A program made the translations under genes and the position numbers. A stretch of 64,000 nt of DNA from NCBI GenBank assembly GCA_022747635.1, contig JAKTNV010000014.1, forward strand, positions 9,621,110 to 9,685,109. Direction: 5' to 3'. This DNA comes from Hetaerina americana. Lineage: Eukaryota; Arthropoda; Insecta; Odonata; Calopterygidae. Positions 12,790 through 22,299 of this stretch are shown here, piece after piece (the stretch's first letter is position 1; every line of letters starts with the position of its first letter). A model generated the notes under the pieces. It was not told where the DNA came from. It saw nothing but the letters and a program-made list of their open reading frames with translations, and searched no databases.

Positions 12790-14245
12790 TTATTTTTTAT
12801 TTATATATGTACCCTGCAAAGCCACCACTAGAGTGTGTGGCAATACACACTAGACTAATTTTTACCCGAATATGATAAAACCGCAGTCGGATAATGTTAT
12901 TATGACCCCTTCTTGTTCATGGAAAAAATGAAATCATAAATATATTTGTTCTACACTTAATTTCTCTTATTTTAATCGACATGATCTTGACCGATTGTGG
13001 TAGAACTATTGGGGTAATAATACATTTTCAGCATCACTGCTAAAGAGACTCATTTCCAATTTATACATGAGCTTCAATCTACAATTTAACATTCGCTCGG
13101 TGAGAGATTCCCGGCCTATCTGCTCTAATATTTTAGATAAGTTACTAAGTTTATTATAACAACGTTTTACAAATCTAGCTCTTCTGCGCTGCACGCGATC
13201 CAATTCGGCAATTAATCCAACTCCGTGAGGATCCCATTTACTTGCAGCATATTCTAAATGAGGCCTAACCAACGAAAGATGACATTTCTCTTCGACCTTT
13301 TCATCACATTTACCAAGTACTCATTCAATTAATGTTAATTTTTAACTAATGTTAAAATTAATGTAAAATTTTTTAACTAATGTTAAATTAATGTTTAATT
13401 AATGTTAAAATTTTAATTTTTTTAAATTCATAGCTACATACTTTTTTAAGTTTAATTCTAATTGTCAAGTATCGCACGAGCGTTTAATAGCATTAAAGTG
13501 ATCTCATCTGATCTGGAGCTGCTGTATCCTCAGGATTACGGATATCACGGTAAACCAATGCATCGTCGCCAAATAAACGTATGTTACTAGTGACTACATA
13601 GTTAATGTCGTTAACGTATAATAGAAATAAAAGAGGCCCGATGATTCTTTCCCGGTGGGAACACCTGAAGTAACTTTCACTTAATTTCAGCTAACTCCAT
13701 CTATCACTCCTCTTTTTTACGCGACCATTCAAAAAGTCTTTAATCCAAACCCAGATATTTTTATCTATACTTCTAGCTTGGCGAGTAGATTACTATTATG
13801 TACTTTGTCTAAGGCTTTCTTAAAATTTAGAAAAATCCGGTTTTCTTGAACCTTGCTCTCTCCCGAAATAATAATATAATGGACAAAAAGCGCAAAGTGT
13901 GTCTTGCAGGATCTACCTTTTCGGAAATCGAGCTGATTTCTCTTTAAAAAATCCTGATTATCGAGGTGTCTCACGATCGAACTAGCAAATATACGGATAT
14001 TCCATAAACTTGTACGAAATGGATTCGAGGGAAATGGGTCTGTAATTACTCTGTTCCTCCTTGTTTCCGTTTTTAAATATTGAAGTTACGTTAGCTGTTT
14101 TCCAAATATCTGGGAAGCTTGTGATATACCAGCGACTCCTCAAATATTATTTCTAGACACGGCGCAATTTTCGAAGCTAGATCCTTAAATATACGAGCGG
14201 GAATTTCATTGGGCCAGGAGGATTTATTAGGCTTGATATTTTTCA
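12790..14245 (-). mobile_element. Non-LTR retrotransposon (CR1/Jockey-like), decayed reverse transcriptase
   Basis: Read on the minus strand this is the reverse transcriptase half of a LINE, with many stops and frameshifts. In order I see NEIPARIFKDLASKIAP (about 14200-14150), YRPISLESI (near 14040), NQLDFRKGRSCKTHFALF (about 13945-13890), FLNFKKALDKVHNSNLLAKL (RT motif with DFKKAFD changed), IKDFLNGRVKKR, IGPLLFLLYVNDIN (about 13640-13600) and the catalytic box RLFGDDALVY at about 13575-13550. The thumb/C-terminal block at 13272-13006 starts VRPHLEYAASKWDPHG. A further remnant, CRTNIF-ISFFP, and a TA-rich tail near 12800 suggest the true 3' end. The endonuclease part is absent, so it is 5'-truncated. 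The clade is inferred from these motifs only. Confidence 0.85.
13321..13430. repeat. Imperfect AT-rich tandem array of a TTAATGTTAA unit
   Basis: Short blocks containing TTAATGTTAA or TAATGTTAAA recur about seven times, separated by T or A runs. The array lies between the FGDD block and the C-terminal block of the surrounding retrotransposon. It therefore interrupts that element and probably expanded, or was inserted, after the element died. Confidence 0.7.
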
Positions 14246-14264
14246 GCAAGGGATTAACATACTA

Positions 14265-14470
14265 TAAAAAGTTGAAGAAATTCGTTATTTAGGCAGCAGG
14301 ATAACTAGCTATAGAAGAGGCAATATATCATAACAGGGATGGCTCCGAAGGCTTTGTAGAAACAATAACTGACGGCTAAAAACGACGGCACGAATCTAGA
14401 CAAACTGCTCAGAAAAACATGCACGAGTATATGGAGTTTTATTTTTCTGCACATGTGAAACGTGGTCGAT
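14265..14470 (+). mobile_element. RTE-like LINE fragment: C-terminal reverse transcriptase region
   Basis: On the + strand the frame from about 14270 reads EEIRYLGSRITS and later HARVYG-LFFCTCETWSIGR. These are the 'YLGS-ITSDGR' and 'Y--W--L-YG-ETWT' blocks found after the catalytic core in RTE-like arthropod reverse transcriptases. Several stops interrupt the frame, and similarity fades after 14470. It begins about 20 bases from the end of the oppositely oriented CR1/Jockey-like relic, so the two were probably brought together by insertion or deletion. Confidence 0.7.
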
Positions 14471-15115
14471 AGGACGAAACCAACAAAGTATCAAGAAAAG
14501 TCAAAATTTGATTCGTCCCCCGAACCCATTACCCTGGCTAGTCACGGTGATGGGTTTTGGGCTGTAATATCAAAGCAAGAAAGGCAGAGAAGTTGCCATT
14601 GTCTCTCACTCCGAATTAAAATACATTCATATTTCTATAATCTCTTGAATCAAACCAAAGGTTGGTTTTACAGATGAAGGTAGAGTTTACCTATTACTAT
14701 ACCCTATCACGGAATATGAAATCATTTATTCAGCTGGGGAAAGCAGTCCTTTTCCCGGTGCCGCCTGTATTATCTGATATCCGAAAAATCACACAGCTCA
14801 GGTGAAGCTGAGGGTGCCCAGATGCGTTCTAAGAATCGAATGCGTGCTCACCGTTTAGTAGCCAGGCGCTCTCCCGATACTCACTTGCCATGTCCTCATG
14901 CCTATAAAAATCAAGGGTCATGTATCTAGAATGTGAAATATTCAGGAAAATAAATTGACTAAAACTTAATCTTTCAGCGATAATATTAGATGAAATATTT
15001 GGAAAAACATTCGGCCTTGATGTGAATCGGTCACATAGGCAGCTGATCGCTAAGCCACATGGTCATTTTTTACGCCTCTGAGTATTTGATTTGCCCTTAA
15101 ATGGTCTTTTATATC
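14471..15115. other. Unassigned spacer between two RTE-like fragments
   Basis: No recognisable protein or RNA. A 71-codon frame at 14462-14677 (+) has no family motif. It could include the worn-out 3' tail of the fragment to the left and the 5' leader of the endonuclease fragment to the right. Confidence 0.4.
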
Positions 15116-15490
15116 TGATGTACCCCAATTGGATCTTCGGTTGGGGGCTACCGGGAGGGGAAAATCAGTCAGGGTAGACAATTGCAGGATAGGGATATGG
15201 AACGTGAGAACATTGGGAGTGTGCGGGAAGTTGGAAAATCCTATTATGGAGATGGACAGATTGGGAATTGACATCCTATGAGTAAGCGAGATTAAGTGGG
15301 CCGGGGACGACGACTTCTGAAGGGACGAATACTGGGTGATATACTCAAGAGACGTACGGAATTGCAGGAGTGGGTATCATATTCATGAAGGAGTGGACAA
15401 GAAGAGTCAAATCGTGCTGGCAATACAGTGAGAGGATTCTGATGACAAGGTTAGTGACAGAGCCTATAGACACCGTGATATATCTGATGA
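15116..15490 (+). mobile_element. RTE-like LINE fragment: apurinic-type endonuclease domain
   Basis: This encodes the N-terminal endonuclease (exonuclease/endonuclease/phosphatase fold) that nicks target DNA in many non-LTR retrotransposons. From 15198 the frame reads WNVRTLGVCGKLE, then GIDIL-VSEIKWAG and EYWVIYS. After a frameshift (between about 15340 and 15367) it continues GVGIIFMKEWTRRVKSCWQ, ERILMTRL and PIDTVIYLMN. The Asn of WNVRT and the Glu of VSEIKW match conserved residues of the fold. In the first frame two TGA codons stand where Trp is expected (after GIDIL and after DDDF). Same family as the fragments at 14.3, 39.3-40.5 and 53.6-55.2 kb. It lies downstream of a reverse transcriptase tail on the same strand, so the two are parts of separate copies lying head to tail. 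Confidence 0.8.
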
Positions 15491-17680
15491 ATAAGGATAA
15501 CTAAGTCTCAGCAACATCCATTGTATGGTTATGCTTGCCTTAAGCTTGAAACTCACTTATCTCCAATTAACGTCCATTGAGCGTCCCTTCCTACTCTCTG
15601 AACATACCAAATATATTCCGTAACACGACCTTTATCAATCACCTCAAAGTAAAAAAAATATCTAAATTTCTAGAAAATCCGGAAAGACAGCTAATAATGA
15701 CACATTGAAAGACAACCGTATTAACACACTTTGTCACGAAATGACCTGGGCAGATTATATCGAGCGTAACGGTTTCAACTCCAAATTTGTACGATCATAC
15801 TTCGTATATTTATGCTTCTCTCAAAATGTTGATGACTAAGCCACGTGAATCCGATTGGCGGATAATAACAAAGAGGAATTTTATGATTCAATGGATTTTT
15901 TCTAATACTACCGAATAACTGTTTCCGGGCAATGGAACAGTCATGACTATATCCCTTGTTTTTAATGCACCCCAATTATTCTTTTCATTTACATTTCGCA
16001 CGAGACTACTTAAACCTAACGAACATTGCATAATCAGCATGTTAAAACCTAGCTGGCTTCTCACTATTACCCGGCGGCTCGCATGCAACAAGGGGCCTTG
16101 CGGAGAACAATTACCTCCGTTATGCATTATTAAACGCGCAAATTTGCAATACAACCGATGACTTAGAGTTGCAATTGGAATGAATACGAAAATAAAAATC
16201 ACACCATTGAATCTAAACAGACCGTCCATTGTTGGTAAAAGGCGGGTAAACGATTAGTTGTAATGGATAGTCATTAGTTACACGAGAGGGGTGACATTTT
16301 GAATTACGATTGGGCTTGGATTTTAAAGTTACTACTGTATAAATGTACATCAAGCAGAAAAATTGTTTCTTTGGTTTAATTTTTATCCATCTACATGTAG
16401 TCCAATAAGCCATCACGAAAGATGAGATAGTGGCCGGAAATCAACGAACTTGTCTCGAATTATACAATTGCGAGTATGCGTATTGCGTCAGTGAAAAGAA
16501 TATAAAATGAAAAAAATGCTTTTTGCGAGGGAAGAACTGACAGTGAAACATTTCAGCGAAGGCACTTATGCTTCTTCGATTCATCCGGATGGTGTAATCT
16601 GCAGGGTAGAGCTTTAATAACTCCGTCCATGCCATAAATACAATCTTCAAGTCTTGCTTGAAGTTTACATCGGTCATGCACTCTTCCTGAATGAAGGATT
16701 TCTCATCCTATTCCCACGAAGATCTAAAGCACTTAACTTATCTTTGTAACGTATTTTTGGAAAACTAGATGTTCACCTCATTCCTTGATTAACACTTACT
16801 CCGATGAGAATGAATCAACTTGCCCACTTCTAAATGCAACCCAAAAACGAAGAGCAAAATCTAACGGTAGTTAAACAGAAGAGTGTTATTACTTCATTTT
16901 TAATATATATTATTCAAAGAAGTGTGATTTTCCAACATAATGGTGACCCGACCAATTCCTTTCCCTCAGTATTCTCCAATGGCTCAGAATGGTATGATTA
17001 CAAAGATATAACTTATCTTGTGTGACGCTGGAAGTGACCAGAGGAATCGCCCAGAAAATATGAAATAATAAATTTGTTACATAAACTTTCCGTGCCCCTA
17101 AAAACCACCAATATGCCCCACAGTACCGTGGACATGAAAGGTCGAAGCAAAGAATGATTCCGAGGTCATTGACTTTTATTAGTTTCTTAAAACACGTCGG
17201 TTCCTTTTTATGTAATAATATATTTTCTATGAATTCCTTCCAAGAATTCATTTTTGTGCTTTGTATTTCATCGCAATCAAAGAACTGACCATGATTTCTC
17301 GGTGGTGATCAATGAATGCCCATTAGTGTTTCTTAGTTGTACATTGCGTCGGCCACAATCTTTCGGAAAAGATACATTAATTTTGTGACCATACTTTCGC
17401 TTCCCAAGACTGCATCAACACTGTAAAATATATTGCACACCAGACAACTCACTTTTTAAACAATGGAAGAAAAGTGAAATAAAATGTGCACGATTTCAAA
17501 TTCGTGTGAGGATTTAGTAGATTTAATAGATTTGCGCTTAATGAAGCCATTAAAATACGTATTGTGTAAGGAGCAAGTAAACTTACACTGAACATTTTAA
17601 ATGAATTTTAATCTCCAATAGAAAGATGGCCTATTCTTACATCTGAGGCCTATGATAAACTCTCTGGATGTGTTTGAAAG
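15491..17680. other. Unassigned intergenic sequence
   Basis: Nothing recognisable. Frames at 15888-16229 (-), 15943-16161 (+) and 16910-17251 (-) overlap in antisense or lack motifs. Base composition is ordinary AT-rich. Confidence 0.5.
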
Positions 17681-17682
17681 CT

Positions 17683-17872
17683 TTTATTTATTTAATCTTA
17701 GTCCGAAAACAGCACTCTTTGGCCTTTACATCGGAATATTAACAGTCATAACAATGTAAACCATTACAAACATCCAAGTCCTATGTGGAGGAAAACCAAT
17801 CCAGGCGGGAATCGAACCCGTGACCCATGGATAGGCAGACGAGGACATTACCCCGCCGCCACCGAGGCCACT
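17683..17872 (-). mobile_element. tRNA-derived SINE with TAAATAAATAAA tail
   Basis: Read on the minus strand, the element starts with an A-box-like TGGCCTCGGTGG (17870-17859). It then has a B-box GGTTCGATTCC within a T-arm-like hairpin (17820-17806), which is an internal RNA polymerase III promoter. A tRNA-unrelated body follows, and the element ends in TTAAATAAATAAA at about 17695-17683. The acceptor stem does not pair and the anticodon arm is not credible, so this is not a working tRNA gene. The length of about 190 bp suits a SINE. No convincing target-site duplication was seen. Confidence 0.7.
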
Positions 17873-18286
17873 AACTTTCTGTAATGCCTCATACGTGGTG
17901 TTACCAAAATAGCGATTAAGGAGCACCCAACTTGAATAAAACACCGGCAGAGTTCCATGAAAATCGATACCCCACATGCTTCTATAAGGCTCTCTCTATT
18001 GTATGCCTTCCAATCGGCTTCAACCAGCGAGCCACGATCGGCATTTTGGAAGTTAGTATACTAACCTGGTGATTAACACCGCGCTTCAAGAACCTTATAA
18101 TACCATCGAAAATGTCGTCGTCATCGGCAATCTATAATGTAAGTGACTAGCTTCGTGGATTTTCATGCTAAGTTACCTTATTAGTTAAAAGTTAACAACG
18201 CAGTCCGCAAAATAAATGCAACACGTGAAATATGTAAGAGGTCTATTCAAAAAGTATTGCGAATTTTGAATTTTAAGGGGTTAGTA

Positions 18287-18403
18287 TACGAGGGTGGCCT
18301 GAAAAGTTTCCGACCTCAGAAAATGTCAGAAAATAGAAGAAAATTTCAGAAAAAAATGTCTTATAACTTTGTCAGGTCGGAAACTTTTCAGACCACCCTC
18401 GTA
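18287..18403. mobile_element. Foldback MITE of Tc1/mariner type nested in a mariner
   Basis: Two 30-bp arms (18287-18316 and 18374-18403) are inverted copies of each other with a single mismatch. They begin TACGAGGGTGG and end TTTCCGACCT, and they enclose a 57-bp A-rich centre with no coding capacity. The outermost TA on each side (18287-18288 and 18402-18403) fits a TA target duplication. The arms are unlike the repeats of the host mariner, so it was probably moved by another transposase. The near-perfect arms inside a heavily mutated host element mean it is much younger. Confidence 0.85.
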
Positions 18404-18529
18404 TTTGATTTTAGATTTTTTGGTGGCGTTATCTTGGTACTTATGTCTATCACTTATGCCGAAAAGTTCGGCCATTTTGAATGTTCAGTTAATTGTTGAC
18501 AGCTGTTTTTCTCGGACGTGTTATGATAT

Positions 18530-19609
18530 GTTTTCGATGTTTGCCTGTTCCCAAAAATTGATCAAAGAATGTATCAAATTTTGTGTGAAAAACGAAATCA
18601 AGCGCGCGGACGCATTCCGAATATTGACGTGGCATATGGAGAAGCTACCTTGGACCGAAGCAACGTTTATCGATGGTACAAAATGTCCTCATGGGGCCGA
18701 GAAGATGTGAACGACGAAGAGCGTGCCGGACGCCCGAGCACGTCAACAACGGACAAAAACATTGATGACGTGAAGAAAATAGGATTGGCCAATCGTCGAA
18801 TCACAATTAGAGAAGTTGCTTAGGATCTGAAAATGTCGATTGGCTCGTGCCATTCGATTTTTATCTATGATTTGGGTATGAAACGGGTCGCCGCGAAATT
18901 CGTACCAAAATTGCACAATCTCGACCAAAAACAGCAACGCATTAACATTACTAATGAGGTGTTGGACCTTGTCCGCGACGATCCAAAATTGCTATAGAGG
19001 GTCATAACTGGTGACGAATAATGGTTTTATGGTTATGACGGGGAAACTCAATCATGCCAATGGAAGCTGCAGCACGAGCCAAAACCGAAAAAAGCGCGCC
19101 AAGTTCGGTCGAATGTGAAAATTTTACTTACAGTTCTCTTCGATTACAGGGGCGTGGTGCATCAAGAATTCTTTTTACAGGGTAGACCGGTAAATAAGGA
19201 ATATTACCTGCAAGTTATGCTCAATTTGCGCGAAGCAATCCTTCACAAACGCCCGGATTTGTGGAAGAACAAAAATTGGCTTTTGCACCATGACAACACC
19301 CCTGCTCACACATCGTTACTTGTGCGCGAATGTTTGGCCAAAGATAACACACCAATGACGCCGCAGCCACCGTATTCCCCAGATCTGGCCCCAGTGACTT
19401 TTTCTTGTTCCCGAAGCTGAAGGGGCCCATTAAAGGACGACGCTACGCTACGATTGACGAGATAAAGACTGTATTGAAGGAGGAGCTGAACAAGATCACA
19501 AAAAATTATTATTTTAAAGTGCTTTGAGGATTTGCAAAAACGTTGGCACGAGTGTATAATATCGAATTGGGATTACTTTGAAGGAGACAAAATAGATATT
19601 CATGAATAA
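18530..19609 (+). pseudogene. Mariner transposase (D,D34D), multiply broken
   Basis: Pieces in successive frames give IKECIKFCVKNEIKRADAF (first helix-turn-helix), NVYRWYKMSSWGREDVNDEE with RAGRPSTST, RRITIREVA then a stop, and LGMKRVAAKFVPKLHN. The first catalytic block is ITGDE, followed by a stop where Trp is usual. Then come FDYRGVVHQEF and LLHHDNTPAHTS with the second Asp. A 1-base loss inside SPDLAPV shifts the frame just before the third Asp, which is regained as DFFLFPKLKGPIKGR in the next frame. Allowing for the shift, 34 residues separate the second and third Asp. The terminal WDYFEGDKIDIHE ends at the stop 19607-19609. At least three stops and two frameshifts rule out a functional product. 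Confidence 0.92.
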
Positions 19610-20039
19610 ATAAATAATTTTTGAAAAAAAAAACAAAAAAGTCGTAATACTTTTTGAACAGACTTCGTATTTTCGAAAGACGATTCAGGAAGTCGTTTTC
19701 AAATTTCCGAAACAACGACATACGTTAATGTGGACCTGCTTCAGTCTGAACTCGAACTAGGGAGACTGAAGGCCGAAAAAAAAGACAAGCTCGCTTCCCT
19801 TCGGTAAGGCTATGGGAACTTACCAGCGTAACGAAGAGTCTCCACATAAGATTAATACGAGGACCGTAGAATACCGAAGATCCTTCAATCTCCCAAAATA
19901 GAATTTGGGAATTTGGGTTACTGAGGAGAATTAGATTAAGTAAACGACTTACAATTATATCAAGTGAGAATGAGGGGTGAACATTAAATGACTGCCTATT
20001 TTTCTGAACGGAGATGAGACTTTCCAAAGAAAAGGGCAC

Positions 20040-20480
20040 ACATGGGGTCAGTGAATGAATGGGAAGGGGACGGAATGTGAGGACTGGGAGATGAGGTGTG
20101 CTTAGCAGTCCTGCAGGGATGTGGGTGTAGGCGGTGGCAAAAAAAAATAAGGAAGATACTTACTTTTCAAATAGGTTAAGGTGAGAGAGAGAGAGAAAGG
20201 GAGAAGGAGAAATTGTGAGAGAAAAAGAGAGGAGGAGGATGAGGTGACGGGATAGGATGACATTGGGGATATATTTTGGCCCGGAATTTCGGATAATTCG
20301 TGACGCAAACGCGCATGCGCGTTGGGGACGACGGCGACTCCATGGCGCCTCCTGTCCGCCTAACCTGCCACTGCACACCCACCTCCTACCATTCTGCTCG
20401 CGAATGACGTCATACCCGCAGGAGTTTTCGGAACCATGACGTAGGAGGGAGGAGGGAGGCGAGAACGCCATTTGGGTGAT
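20040..20480. promoter_or_regulatory. GC-rich, CpG-containing island with NRF1-like and CRE-like sites
   Basis: The + strand is purine-rich from 20040 to 20240, then CpG-rich to about 20470. It contains GCGCATGCGC at 20311-20320, the palindromic core bound by NRF1 (erect wing in insects). A full CRE palindrome TGACGTCA lies at 20405-20412, and a CRE half-site TGACGT at 20438-20443. That combination is usual for TATA-less housekeeping promoters. A pyrimidine tract followed by CAG at 20518-20520 could be a splice acceptor. No adjacent frame is recognisable as a protein, so a transcript is not shown. Binding sites are pattern matches only. Confidence 0.35.
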
Positions 20481-21808
20481 GGGTTCTACCTTTTTTTGTT
20501 ATTACTATCCTTTCCTTTCCAGGATGGATGAAATCTTTCTCGCTCGTCGGTAATATTTTGTTTCCTTTCTGTCACAAAGCGATCCTCTACAAGGGGTCAC
20601 CAAGGGGTAGGGGGAATTTACGGTGGCAACCCGTGGTTCCTTGCTTTTATTTTTTCCTCGTTTCAAACTTCGCCATCTCCGAATTTCCTTACGACTCCAG
20701 CGCGTCCCAAACGGTCGGAGCACCTCTTCCCAAGAAACAAGCCTTTATCGCTTCAGGTCCTTATTGCTTTCCTGAGCGACCGCGATTTCCTTTAGACTTG
20801 ACCGACATTCATTTTTTCGCGAACCGCAGGGGAAAATGTGTCTTTTATCGTTTTCTCTGGAGGATAAAAAACATTTGATTCCTCGCAGACTCCTTTGTTT
20901 TGCCGAGAAAGAATGAGCTTAGAGGGAGACCGCGCTTTCAAATTGACGAATCCGTGTTTATGGTCAAGATCTAACTATTTGGAAAAAGAGAAAATATAGA
21001 TTCGACGGCTGAAATAAGATTGACTTAGAAATATCAGTTACAGTAATGCATAATTGATGTGAAACCAACACTTAAAGAAAATGAAATCCACGAAGACAGG
21101 GAAAATAGGCTGATTTACTACTATCAATGTCGTAAAATTAAACCATCCGGCGCTCAGTTATTATCTTGATTACGATTGCTCATGCGGATATGATGGATTA
21201 TTTCTAATTACTCATATTAATGAGAGAACACAGCTTAACTTTGCTATAATTAACTAAATGTACTCTTATTCTAATGATGCTTAAGTTGCAAGTTGATAAT
21301 TTTTTCTGTTGTAAATAATACTCGGGTGCTAAACGTGAGACTATAGTTCAAACGTAAGGGATTGCCGTTTACGTGCTACTAAACACTGGTCAAATAACAC
21401 CCGTAGCTGTTCGATTACCAGATGTATCAGGACACAATGCCAAACGTTACTCTCCACTTAATAGTAAAGGGTGATTTCGGGTCTTTTTTGGCAGAGTATG
21501 AGAAAAATCATTAAATGGGTTTATATGCTTGGTGAGTATTTTTCACTTCTTTTTGATTTTACTTACTGAAAATATATTTATTAAGAAGAATTAAAACAAA
21601 CGTGTGTTCCCTTGATTTATTTATCAATACTTTTTGTTAACACTGCACAAAATAGAGTTCACCTAAAGGACATTATTCATTAGAAGTGATATTAAATATG
21701 CATTCATACGATAACTTATCCGATCATGATATGATAATTAACCTGATCCAAAGTTAAATAGCCTTCAATACATTTCATGTTTATGGGGTGGAAATACTGC
21801 GTGAATAC
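20481..21808. other. Unassigned; one unrecognised 116-codon frame
   Basis: A frame of 116 codons at 20528-20878 (+) follows the promoter-like island and begins right after a pyrimidine-rich CAG. I do not recognise its product, it shows no domain or membrane segment, and it could be chance in locally GC-rich DNA. From 20,900 to 21,808 nothing is supportable. Confidence 0.3.
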
Positions 21809-21811
21809 TAA

Positions 21812-21905
21812 TACCTTGATCAAAAAGTTCCCGGAATAACCACCGTGTGGCGCTCCCATCGTTCCGATTTGAGTTCTGTTTTTGTTTAGTATTAAGACAT
21901 CTACT
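21812..21905 (+). mobile_element. 5'-end fragment related to the mariner at 5708-7038
   Basis: The sequence from TACCTTGATCAAAA at 21812 to about 21885 matches the transposase-5' end of the 5708-7038 element, read from 7037 downward. I count a single substitution over about 70 bases, inside the terminal repeat. A looser resemblance continues to about 21905, then the two diverge completely. No partner repeat was found downstream as far as 22,300, and no transposase motif follows. It is therefore a truncated copy, a recombinant, or one end of a non-autonomous relative. Confidence 0.8.
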
Positions 21906-22299
21906 TTTTGAACCGCTCTACATGTCATTCTAGAAAAAATCATTCGGAAGCGGCAATTTCGAGATAGCGCATTAACTTTGAAATGTGCTAAGCTCCAATG
22001 TGACACCCCGCCACCCAAATTCCTTCCAAAAAAACCATTTTCATAAAACATACCCAAATCAAAGCGTCGTGGCTACTTCGCAGAATGTGCGAAAACGTTG
22101 CAGCATAACTGACAGAGAATTAAAGAAATATTTTCCGGTGAGCAGAGTGAAATTTCATTTTCATGGAAACGTACGCAGCAAGTGGAAAGATTCAAATGCA
22201 AGCAGAAATTAAGGCACGCGTAGACAAAGAGACAGCAGACGTTAGAATAACCTTGACAGGTGAATTCTTTAATATAACGTAATGTTAAAGGGGGAAAAA

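Larger units (their letters stand above)
18237..19667 (+). mobile_element. Second mariner transposon, older and containing a nested MITE
   Basis: The terminal inverted repeats are at 18237-18262 and 19642-19667, share GTCT-TTCAAAAAGTATT, and agree at about 22 of 26 positions. TA dinucleotides flank the element at 18235-18236 and 19668-19669. It is 1,431 bp, of which about 117 bp is a younger foldback insertion at 18287-18403. The repeats and coding region differ from those of the mariner at 5708-7038, so this is a separate lineage. Multiple stops and frameshifts show it is an old, dead copy. Confidence 0.92.

Noticed and set aside
17805..17872. Functional tRNA gene on the minus strand
   Set aside because: No acceptor pairing and no credible anticodon arm, and it continues into a SINE body with an A/T-rich tail.
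21716..22057. 113-codon minus-strand frame over the mariner 5' fragment
   Set aside because: It is the antisense of the terminal repeat and neighbouring non-coding sequence, and has no transposase motif.
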